Below, piece after piece: positions 56,629 through 64,000 of a stretch of DNA of 64,000 bases. How positions within the stretch are numbered: position 1 is the stretch's first letter; every line of letters begins with the position of its first letter. The notes beneath the pieces are model-generated. The model was not told the DNA's origin, searched no databases, and was given only the letters and a program-made list of their open reading frames with translations. The stretch is from Pseudomonas graminis (GTDB lineage: Bacteria; Pseudomonadota; Gammaproteobacteria; Pseudomonadales; Pseudomonadaceae), in NCBI RefSeq assembly GCF_001705435.1, contig NZ_MDEN01000053.1, positions 1 to 64,000 on the forward strand, read 5' to 3'. The position numbers and the translations under genes were made by a program.

Positions 56629-58119
56629 CTAGTCTGGACTGCTGACGCTACCATCCGCATCGGCCGCATGCTCTGGCACGCCGGCGCGTCGGTAAGCTAT
56701 GGATATATCCTCGTTGCGAAGCATGCGAAGCTTTTCAAGCTCATCCTTGAATAGTTCAACAGCAGGGCCTTCGAGCATCCTGGTGATGAGATTATCCAGC
56801 TGAGAATCGTAGGCATGTATGACTTCGACGAGGTGAACGCTCGAGACGATACTCGCGTATCCCGAAATCTCAGCAAATGCGATATGAATGTACCGAAATA
56901 ATGACATGACGTCCGTGTGGCCAGTCCACTGCATGATGTCCGCCGCAAATTTATCCCATGTCAGCAACGCAAAACGAAACTTATCCTCGTTTTCAAACCT
57001 GTGGCGTTGGATCATTGTAATAAACAGGCGTGTGATATATGCGTGCCGAAACATATGAGGGCATGCTTTTTCCGGAATCTTCGCTTGTTTTCGAAGTGTC
57101 GAAATTTCGCTGGTTATCGTATTGTCATCCAGGCGCCTTCCAGTCGTTTCAGAGATTAATAGATACCCATGATCGTTTTTTAATCCAATCTTATTGTCGA
57201 TAATCGGACGGCGAAAATATCGAATGTACGTTTTTACCTCCTGAAGTAGCATCTTCGATATAGGGACTGAGCGCTGACTGCCGTCTCCCTGTTTGAGGTT
57301 TGTAAGGGTCAACATCGGCTCTTTCTGCTCAGCAGCGGCAAAAATATCGTCAACTAGGACATCGGCGAGCTCGCCTCGACGACAGCCAATGGATTCTAGC
57401 AAGGACAACATGATACTGCGCCGCCTGTTCACGAACCTTGAACTCTCAAGCTCATCAACTGCTTGACGTAGGCTAGAGATATGAGCGGAAGGGATCGGAT
57501 CGCGACGTTTGACACTGCTGCCAGAGGAAAACGAGTGGTGATATAGGTAGGTCTTGACAATGAGTCGGCCAGATTTAGATTTAATGCGTACTTCACGGTA
57601 TTCGATCCTGATATTTCCTTCCAATGCAACGAACATCTCATTACCATAAAACACCCCAGCATACCTCAAAAATTCTAGGCAGACCCGGCCCACTTCGTCT
57701 ACGGAAAGAGCAGTCTTTTTGTCCAGCAGGGGGTTAAGGTTTTTCTTTTCCTCTCGTAAAGACTGCATAAACTCACAAAAGAAGCCATCTGAGACCTCCA
57801 TTAATTCCACGTTTTTACGGCAGCAATACCGTAGCAACTGACTGATCTTGGATGCATAATTCCCAAAAGTACCTCCTTTCTTGCCTTTAAGGGCCAGTCC
57901 TTGTCGTCCTCTCCTACCTCTTTTATTTAATAAAGAAAGCATATACAGATTCGCGACTTGGCAGGGCTCGCCGTTAGGCCAAAATATATAAGGGATGTTG
58001 CTAGCAACCCTGGTTACAAGCTTTCCTAATGCGTAGTGGTTAGGCGCGATAAAGTTGGGCAGGGGAGTGAAAAGCTGTCGGTCACCAAGAAGGGTGGCCT
58101 GAATGAAATTGGTCGTCAT
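56629..58119 (-). CDS. tyrosine recombinase, last gene of the recombinase module
   Basis: A 496-residue tyrosine recombinase. The catalytic set is visible: Arg near 248 (SIGCRRGELADV), Lys near 276 (TNLKQGDGS), His355 and Arg358 (PHMFRHAYITR), His401 (WTGHTDVM) and Tyr near 410 (LFRYIHIAF). The N-terminal part holds a SAM-like core-binding region. It is separated from the upstream small gene by 48 bp. Of the three recombinases in this module it has the most canonical active site, so it probably carries out strand exchange. Confidence 0.88.
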   Translation of the reverse strand: MTTNFIQATLLGDRQLFTPLPNFIAPNHYALGKLVTRVASNIPYIFWPNGEPCQVANLYMLSLLNKRGRRGRQGLALKGKKGGTFGNYASKISQLLRYCCRKNVELMEVSDGFFCEFMQSLREEKKNLNPLLDKKTALSVDEVGRVCLEFLRYAGVFYGNEMFVALEGNIRIEYREVRIKSKSGRLIVKTYLYHHSFSSGSSVKRRDPIPSAHISSLRQAVDELESSRFVNRRRSIMLSLLESIGCRRGELADVLVDDIFAAAEQKEPMLTLTNLKQGDGSQRSVPISKMLLQEVKTYIRYFRRPIIDNKIGLKNDHGYLLISETTGRRLDDNTITSEISTLRKQAKIPEKACPHMFRHAYITRLFITMIQRHRFENEDKFRFALLTWDKFAADIMQWTGHTDVMSLFRYIHIAFAEISGYASIVSSVHLVEVIHAYDSQLDNLITRMLEGPAVELFKDELEKLRMLRNEDISIAYRRAGVPEHAADADGSVSSPD

Positions 58120-58167
58120 ATATGGTCTCCTTATGACGTCTGAGTTTGGATGGTCAAAAACAGTTAA

Positions 58168-58794
58168 CTATTCAATCTGTGCCTGCTCTCTTATTGCTGT
58201 GACGTTACTTTCAACAACTACCGGTGGGGATCTAAATGAACTAAGTTTCACAATTTCTCTTAGCTCATCTATGGCCGCAGCAGCGAGCCTTATGCGAGGT
58301 TCAGGGCTATTCTCACGGGATAGCACCCCCAGCTCGCGTATCGCTACATTCAACCCTGCTAAAAGAACGTGATTGGCTTTGCGCTGAATGATGAGCAAGG
58401 TCTCGAGTTCGCTGACTAGGGTAGAGAGGCCAGACTTTGTTCTTTTTCGAGGTTTGGAACCCTTGGTCTTAAAATTAGTAATGACGTCGAGTGCCCGCGA
58501 TCGCATTAGATCGAGTTCTCTAAAGCCTCGGTCAAGGCAGGTGTCGCATTGCTTCTTGAGGTGGTTAAGGCTAACTTTATTCTTTTGATACATAATATTG
58601 TCATGTTTAAAACTCATCACCAGAGATGCAAATGCGCCTTGGCTTCGGAGCGCGCTTGCCAGAGTGTCGTCTTCCTTGAAGAGGCTGGGATGCTGAGAAA
58701 TTGCGGTGAGCAACTTGAGGCATATCACCGCTGCATTAAGTTTTGATTCCAACGGCTCGGAACCTGTTGGAAATGTATCAACTTCATCTTTCAT
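58168..58794 (-). CDS. small coiled-coil partner protein of the recombinase module
   Basis: A 208-residue, highly charged helical protein (NKVSLNHLKKQCDTCLDRGF, then ELETLLIIQRKANHVLLAGL). A C-x-x-C pair (QCDTCL) near residue 85 could bind a metal. A basic patch (TKGSKPRKRTKSG near 111-123) suits DNA binding. It overlaps the upstream recombinase gene by 11 nt. Tn554-like elements also carry a small third protein next to two recombinases, so an accessory role in transposition is likely, though the sequence itself is not recognised. Confidence 0.7.
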   Translation of the reverse strand: MKDEVDTFPTGSEPLESKLNAAVICLKLLTAISQHPSLFKEDDTLASALRSQGAFASLVMSFKHDNIMYQKNKVSLNHLKKQCDTCLDRGFRELDLMRSRALDVITNFKTKGSKPRKRTKSGLSTLVSELETLLIIQRKANHVLLAGLNVAIRELGVLSRENSPEPRIRLAAAAIDELREIVKLSSFRSPPVVVESNVTAIREQAQIE

Positions 58795-60964
58795 TTGATT
58801 TGTCCTTGATATGAACGATTAACCGCATGCGCTCCCCTGTCGGCGTATTCAGGAACACTGGATCGATGTCGACCTGGCCAGACTTGAGTAGTGAGTCAAT
58901 GTAGCTTTCTAGCTCCTCGACGTCAGCCAGCGTGACATCTGTGGTTCCAAACTGATGTTTAACCAGCTCGGCAAGTTCAGCAAAGTCCGCATGATTCTCG
59001 TTGTGCATGAACTCCGCTACAAACTGTGCTTTAGCGCTGCGCAGAATCTCACCTGAGTTAGCGTTAGAAATATAGTTCCAAACATGTTGCATTGATTTAT
59101 GTCCAAGCATCCACTGCAGAGTTTCCAATCCACCAAAGCTAGCCGAGAAAAAAAACAGCAAGGCAAAGAAACGTCTGTATTGATGCTGTCGGGGGTAGTA
59201 TCGCCGTCCTTTTTTGTCGAGAGGTGTCTCGAAGTAGTCACAAAATAGATCCAGATTTCTATCGTAGGTCACGCTGTCGACGTCCGTATCCCCGAGGTCT
59301 CCTCGTGTATTGGGACTTGCGAATAACCAGCCTGGAGAGCTAATGACACCTGTTTCGAACAGAATCATCTTGAGACGGCAAAGTTGGTCAATCATATCCG
59401 CTCCTATTCCCTCCATTGGTCGAGCTTCTAAACTACGCCCACCAAACTCAGAATAGGAACCTTTCTCACCTTTGAAAATCAACCACTCTTTGGTGATATC
59501 CAAACAACCCTCTACGGGCAAGTCTCTCAACTCGCCAGAGCGTCTGCCTGACAGTACACCTACGACAATCTCCACGGCGCCAAAATAGACACATAACAAA
59601 TCTATCAGGCCTTCGTTGTTGCGAAGCGCGGTGTAGTAATCTTTTTTCAGCCCTTTCACATTTCGCAATTGAACGTCTTTCTCACGATTATTTGAGTTAG
59701 CATTCAAAGAAATCTTTTTTACGCCCAGTTTGGCAATTTTTTTATCGATGAGCTGAATAATTTCGGATTTACTGAGGCTCTGGGTCGTCCTCTTATGCCT
59801 TAGACAGTAAATGGCGACACTTGAGTAGCTATCAACGAGTGCTTTGCCGTATTCAAGGTGGAAAACGATGGCTTGTTCCATCTGTTTAAAAACAATACCT
59901 GAAGGGACGGTTTTGAACCGTCCCTTTTTGGAGGCCGGAGGTGAAAACTTTAGGAGCTCATCCAGGTATTCATCTTGCGGACTGGGCAGCCCTACGCTTC
60001 GTAATCGTCCTAGCAGGCAAATCAGATGGCGAAACCGGTTCCATTGACCCATGTCCATGCGTTTGGGCAGCCGAGATTTTACCGGGACACTGGGGTGCTC
60101 TCGCAGGAATGCGTCCACACCTGGAGTGACTTTAAGGATCTGTGGGGTAGGTTTAAAAAACAAGTGACCGGTTAATGTATTTCTGTAGATTTCTTGAGAT
60201 ATCTTGACGGTGTCGGGCGCCCACCCACCGGCTCTACTTCTGGTATAATATCCCCCTAGCACAAGCGCTGCCCGAACATTAAGTACCTCGTTCGGTTCCA
60301 ACAGCAACTTCCTAGGATCTTCATCATCGGGAGCAAGGTTGTCTAGAAGGTATGGATGCTTTTCCACTGCTTCGTGCAGCTCAACCGCGCTGTACCTCTT
60401 CACTTGGTTCGAACAAAACACGGCTAGGTTAGCACTCCAGCAATAGAGTGACTCTGAGACCCAGCTGTCAGCTGCTAATCGATTAAGCAGTTCTTTAAAC
60501 TCGCCGCTTGTAATGCCGGCTAGCCCAGATTCCATCAGGTTATAATTCGCAGAATTGATTAAGAGCTCGTCGATTAGATTGCATGCTGACCTAAAACAGT
60601 TGCTTTGGTTTTCGAGTGTAGTCGACTCGCTGTGAAAATTTTCGGCGTTTCGGGTGCTTAGAATTAGCCAGGTTTTGAATGATTCATGAAGCACACGGTT
60701 CTTCGCATCAGTTAGTAATGAACCATCATCTAGGCTTACGGCCCAGTTTAGATACTGAGGTTTCTTTGAGCAGAATTGATATTTCCAAATCGGTGAATCG
60801 AAATCGCTCAATAGCCAATGGGCTGTTCTATATCTGTTTGTATCAGATGATATGTAGGGTGCGATCTGCTTCAAAGCGGAGGCGATCTTTGACGCCACGA
60901 CCTGTTTTTGGCTCGGAGTTTCTGCGCCGCTGTCTGTCGGTGCGACGCCGCTTTTACGCTTCAT
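58784..60964 (-). CDS. large tyrosine recombinase, second gene of the module
   Basis: A 726-residue protein. The C-terminal third has the recombinase catalytic pattern: Arg475 (LSGRRSGELRDLP), a Lys near 499 (LIFKGEKGS), His595 and Arg598 (RQHQYRRFFAL), His622 (MLGHKSMQHVW) and Tyr near 632 (NYISNA). The 450-residue N-terminal part is unusually long and unrecognised. It overlaps the preceding recombinase and the following small gene by 11 nt each, so the module is a tight operon. Size and layout recall the larger partner in multi-recombinase elements such as Tn554 TnpB. Confidence 0.85.
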   Translation of the reverse strand: MKRKSGVAPTDSGAETPSQKQVVASKIASALKQIAPYISSDTNRYRTAHWLLSDFDSPIWKYQFCSKKPQYLNWAVSLDDGSLLTDAKNRVLHESFKTWLILSTRNAENFHSESTTLENQSNCFRSACNLIDELLINSANYNLMESGLAGITSGEFKELLNRLAADSWVSESLYCWSANLAVFCSNQVKRYSAVELHEAVEKHPYLLDNLAPDDEDPRKLLLEPNEVLNVRAALVLGGYYTRSRAGGWAPDTVKISQEIYRNTLTGHLFFKPTPQILKVTPGVDAFLREHPSVPVKSRLPKRMDMGQWNRFRHLICLLGRLRSVGLPSPQDEYLDELLKFSPPASKKGRFKTVPSGIVFKQMEQAIVFHLEYGKALVDSYSSVAIYCLRHKRTTQSLSKSEIIQLIDKKIAKLGVKKISLNANSNNREKDVQLRNVKGLKKDYYTALRNNEGLIDLLCVYFGAVEIVVGVLSGRRSGELRDLPVEGCLDITKEWLIFKGEKGSYSEFGGRSLEARPMEGIGADMIDQLCRLKMILFETGVISSPGWLFASPNTRGDLGDTDVDSVTYDRNLDLFCDYFETPLDKKGRRYYPRQHQYRRFFALLFFFSASFGGLETLQWMLGHKSMQHVWNYISNANSGEILRSAKAQFVAEFMHNENHADFAELAELVKHQFGTTDVTLADVEELESYIDSLLKSGQVDIDPVFLNTPTGERMRLIVHIKDKSNER

Positions 60965-63278
60965 ATATCAATGCCTCCATGCCTGCGCTATTGATGTTTT
61001 CATAACCTTTGCGCAGATGGCTTTTCATCAAAGGGTCAGTGCCTACATTAATATTTTTAACCAGTAGCTCAGTCACTTTCGCCCAATACCGAGCTAGTCC
61101 GTTGATAGTCTTTCGGGCCTCACTTTTTGCGACGGCGTCCGCAAGGGACAATAGGGTAGCGAGGATTCCAGGGCTTAGACAGAAGTGCACTTCTCCATTG
61201 TTCTCAAGGGCGCTGTCTTCCATGTCTGGGTCTGACAGGGACGCGGGAATGTCTTTAAGGGCGTGATTTGATAAAAAAACATGAAGCTCTTCGATTGTAT
61301 TGAATCTCATGACCTGTAGGAGATAGGGTGAGTTTTGCATTGCCAGATACAACATTCCTTTCTGAAAGATGCGGATCCACCGAGTTTGAAAAAACAGTAA
61401 TATGCATGCTGGAAGATAATGCCCCAGCAGGAAGTTGTCATAGCTTAAGTGGCCCAGCGCTTTTCGCATTTGTTCAACACTTTGGGTTTCAATATAGACG
61501 GAAACGGCGCATGAGGCCCTGCATGTCGTTAGAGAAACGTTCTTGAGAAAGTCTTCCAGCGCCTTGCCACGGAGGCTAGTATGTGGATTGAATTGACCAG
61601 TTAATGTAGTTCTGAAAATATCGCGAGTGAAATCGTTAGTATCCCACGATGGAAATTGCGCGCTCGCTGGCTCTCCAAATCCAAGTGAGCATGTCAAGAA
61701 TAACTCCCGCCATGTTTCATCTCCGTTAGATTTGAGGTAGATCCTAAGTGGTTCCGTGAGAGCGATAATCCTTTCTATTAGCGTAGCGGTATAATCTGAA
61801 AGTTCAATTTTTTGCTCGCTATGGTAATTTCCTCTTCGACGTTTATAGCCAACGAGTTGGTAGCCTGTGTTGGTTTTTACGAAACCACTACGTCTGCCGT
61901 TGTCGTCGTATAGCCGAAACCTTTTCAGAAAAGACTCTGTTATTTCCTGATGTTCTATCACCAACAGGAATTGGAACGGCAAGAGTGATCCTGCCAGTGG
62001 CAGGCCTAGTCTTCTCACTGTCTCCTTGCGCTGGTTTCCAAAGTGTGAGCTAAGATAGCTATCCCCTCTCCTAAAACCATTTTTTTCAAATGTTGCGCAA
62101 ATGTCAGAAAAATTCAAGTCGTTGGTTTTTTTGCGGCCGCAGCCGCCAGTTATGGGTGTGCCGAACTTCGCGTTGGCTAACCGCTGTTGCCTGAACTGCC
62201 ATAGTTCATCGCTCTGAGCGATCGCCCAGTCCTTAACGGTTTTTATATCCTGGCTTATCTTATTAAATAAAATTTCGATTGCTTGGCTGTCAGTTATGTG
62301 GAGCGGCACTTCTGTCATGAGTTTGTATTTCACAGTTACGCCATGATCGCTCATTTTTATTTTAATTTTGTCTAGATGTTTACGCTTTGCTTCCTGACGA
62401 GGAATAGCGCCGTCTGGTTTTGCCCAAATTTTGCTATCGATGAAAATTCGGGTCATTAGTACCGCGGTATCTGCCCATTGACTTCTAATATCATCCATAT
62501 CAGCGTTTTCTGTTATGCGTCTGATATAGAAGTCCTTCATGAACATTCTAGCGAAGAACGTAACCCCGTCAGGCCTCTGAAAAGCTTCCGCGGGGTACTT
62601 GTCAGCATTTGACGATATGTATTCCGCGATCGCGTTTATATGCCAGGTTGACGGGCGCGCATGCTTTGCGCAATAAAGTCTGGCTGCGTAATAGAATCTT
62701 GTTGCGAAAGCCTCGCCGTGTGTGTTCCACAGCCCACTCAATTTCAAATTGACAGATGCCTTCTTCCGGCTGGTGACCGTCCATCCCTCCCAATACGTCA
62801 CTTTGTCCAAGTTCACCTTGGATTTCTTGGTGAACCAATCGGCTGAGTAGTCGTCTCGGAGCGTGACCGCCCAGACGATAGCCTGAACATCGGGATGGTG
62901 CTCGGCTATGCAGTTGATCATTTGCACGAAGCTTCTGGCATACCGGGCCCGGAGTTTGGGGTTCAGATCGGAAAAGTCTTCATCGGACAGCGCGCCCAGG
63001 AAGCCCCGCGTCGCTGCGTTCAATGCTGCCGAATCGTTTTCAAACGAGGTGATTCTGGTATCTGTGATGGAGCAATAGCATTCGAACAGCTTGATCGCCC
63101 CGGTGGGATAGTCGTTAACCGCAAGCCAAGCGGCCTCAAAAGCTGTGATCACTGTCGGAGAAATCGAGAGGTAAGGGTAGGGCTGGATGCGCGCGAGTGA
63201 GTTGACGATTGTCATGGCCCTGACCCTGTAATTGACGTTCCTGGCCCTGAGCCTAGAAGGCTTTTGCGGCTGTGACAA
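60954..63278 (-). CDS. large tyrosine-recombinase-like protein, first gene of the module, catalytic site altered
   Basis: A 774-residue frame (TTG start at 63278; the ATG at 63215 gives 753 residues). Near the C-terminus the recombinase fold is readable: [21 protein letters not shown], then [16 protein letters not shown], where the usual H-x-x-R reads T-x-x-R, then [20 protein letters not shown] with His and a Tyr. The loss of the box II His suggests a structural or target-binding rather than catalytic role. It starts only about 25 bp from the junction with the ABC transporter gene, so its promoter may be formed by the flanking DNA or by the circular form. Confidence 0.75.
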   Translation of the reverse strand: MSQPQKPSRLRARNVNYRVRAMTIVNSLARIQPYPYLSISPTVITAFEAAWLAVNDYPTGAIKLFECYCSITDTRITSFENDSAALNAATRGFLGALSDEDFSDLNPKLRARYARSFVQMINCIAEHHPDVQAIVWAVTLRDDYSADWFTKKSKVNLDKVTYWEGWTVTSRKKASVNLKLSGLWNTHGEAFATRFYYAARLYCAKHARPSTWHINAIAEYISSNADKYPAEAFQRPDGVTFFARMFMKDFYIRRITENADMDDIRSQWADTAVLMTRIFIDSKIWAKPDGAIPRQEAKRKHLDKIKIKMSDHGVTVKYKLMTEVPLHITDSQAIEILFNKISQDIKTVKDWAIAQSDELWQFRQQRLANAKFGTPITGGCGRKKTNDLNFSDICATFEKNGFRRGDSYLSSHFGNQRKETVRRLGLPLAGSLLPFQFLLVIEHQEITESFLKRFRLYDDNGRRSGFVKTNTGYQLVGYKRRRGNYHSEQKIELSDYTATLIERIIALTEPLRIYLKSNGDETWRELFLTCSLGFGEPASAQFPSWDTNDFTRDIFRTTLTGQFNPHTSLRGKALEDFLKNVSLTTCRASCAVSVYIETQSVEQMRKALGHLSYDNFLLGHYLPACILLFFQTRWIRIFQKGMLYLAMQNSPYLLQVMRFNTIEELHVFLSNHALKDIPASLSDPDMEDSALENNGEVHFCLSPGILATLLSLADAVAKSEARKTINGLARYWAKVTELLVKNINVGTDPLMKSHLRKGYENINSAGMEALIYEA

Positions 63279-63303
63279 GAAAATGCATGCAGTAAAGTTA
63301 GAT

Positions 63304-64000
63304 ATCGCATGGCCGAAATCTACGAGCTGTCCGACCGGGTCTCAGTGCTGCGCGACGGTGAGTACGTCGGCATGCTGGAACGGGACGGCCTGTCGGCCGA
63401 GGCATTGGTGAAGATGATGGTCGGCCGCGACCTGTCCGGTTTCTACAAAAAAGAACATGCCGCCTACGACCCCGGCGCGGTGGTGATGCGCGTGCGCGAC
63501 ATGGCCGACGGCAAGCGCGTCAAACCGTGCAGCTTCGATCTCCATGCGGGCGAAGTGCTGGGCATCGCCGGGCTGGTCGGGGCAGGGCGCACGGAACTGG
63601 CGCGACTGATTTTCGCTGCCGATTCGCGCACCTCCGGCAGCCTTGAAGTGGCCGGCAAGGCGATCACCGATCTGCGCAACCCCACCGACGCCATCCGTGC
63701 GGGGGTGGTTTACCTGACCGAAGATCGCAAGGCCCAGGGCCTGTTTCTGGACATGAGCGTGCGCGACAACATCAACGTCTGCGCCTGCGTGCCCGACGCC
63801 CATGCCGGTGGCGTGCTGGATCGCGGCCGTGGCGCACAGCGGGCAATCGAGGCGATCCGTTCGCTCTCGATCCGCGTGGCGTCGGGCAAGGTCAATGTCG
63901 GCGCGCTGTCCGGCGGCAATCAGCAGAAAGTGCTGCTGGCGCGGCTGCTGGAGGTCAAGCCCCACGTGCTGATTCTCGATGAGCCCACCCGCGGCGTGGA
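63304..64000 (+). pseudogene. sugar ABC transporter ATP-binding gene, 5' part cut off by the island; runs past window end
   Basis: From about 63304 the plus strand reads [20 protein letters not shown], which is where the first ATPase domain of an RbsA-type protein normally continues from ISHRMAE. Next comes the second domain with its degenerate P-loop ([16 protein letters not shown]), [16 protein letters not shown], signature [14 protein letters not shown] and Walker [12 protein letters not shown]. Everything N-terminal to the H-loop region is missing and is expected at the other end of the island. The frame is open to the window edge. It marks the insertion point of the recombinase element and looks like core-genome DNA by its high GC. 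Confidence 0.85.

Noticed and set aside
1..64000. CRISPR arrays, tRNA, rRNA
   Set aside because: I saw no regularly spaced identical repeats with spacers and no cloverleaf or rRNA-like sequence. The only tandem repeat (55972-56055) has no spacers.

Overview
The window reads as an accessory genomic island of a Pseudomonas species. The support is an MvaT/MvaU-type nucleoid protein, Pseudomonas-type IS66 elements and GC-rich proteobacterial codon use, broken by one clearly AT-richer block at about 32.1-39.2 kb. Its right boundary is visible. A block of three very large tyrosine recombinases plus one small coiled-coil protein (56.6-63.3 kb, all minus strand) ends about 25 bp from the broken end of a sugar ABC transporter ATPase gene (63.3 kb to the window end). 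The element therefore appears to have inserted inside an rbsA-like gene. The left boundary lies outside the window.

Layout: (1) 0.3-6.0 kb, a minus-strand operon of a PD-(D/E)XK nuclease-like protein, a small middle protein and a Rad50/SMC-like ATPase. (2) 6.5-10.6 kb, a DUF2971 protein, a broken Pseudomonas hypothetical, a DUF3800 protein and an Mrr-type restriction endonuclease split by a frameshift. (3) 11.3-13.7 kb, an intact-looking IS66 element. (4) 13.9-17.6 kb, a chemoreceptor, an unknown small gene and a membrane protein. (5) 17.8-21.7 kb, a decayed three-gene locus (TerB protein, DUF2791-like ATPase, Lhr-like helicase) with the composition of the anti-phage system Shango. A deletion has fused the ATPase and helicase remnants. 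(6) 21.8-31.3 kb, small accessory genes (DCC/DoxX pair, lipoproteins, nucleotidyltransferase, GNAT), a decayed second IS66, a LysR remnant and the MvaT-like gene. (7) 32.4-39.2 kb, an AT-rich small-molecule cluster: two EamA exporters, an ATP-grasp amino-acid-ligase-like enzyme, a glutamine-dependent asparagine-synthetase-like enzyme and a SAM methyltransferase. (8) 39.6-44.6 kb, IS66 and nucleotidyltransferase debris, then small unknown genes. (9) 45.0-49.2 kb, an OLD-family nuclease plus UvrD-like helicase pair (Gabija-like). (10) 49.8-51.1 kb, a tight two-gene operon of unknown function with its own terminator. (11) 52.1-55.8 kb, a complete ABC-three-component operon (nuclease, middle component, DUF3732 ATPase). 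(12) 56.6-63.3 kb, the recombinase module.

Functionally this is a defence-rich island. It has three apparently intact multi-gene conflict systems (0.3-6.0, 45.0-49.2 and 52.1-55.8 kb), one unknown two-gene candidate (49.8-51.1 kb), two decayed systems (Mrr fusion and Shango-like), and a probable antimetabolite or peptide cluster that may be silenced by the adjacent MvaT-like protein. The best candidates for something undescribed are the 0.3-6.0 kb Rad50/nuclease operon, the 49.8-51.1 kb gene pair and the 32.4-39.2 kb cluster. All functional statements come from reading motifs by eye; no database search was run.
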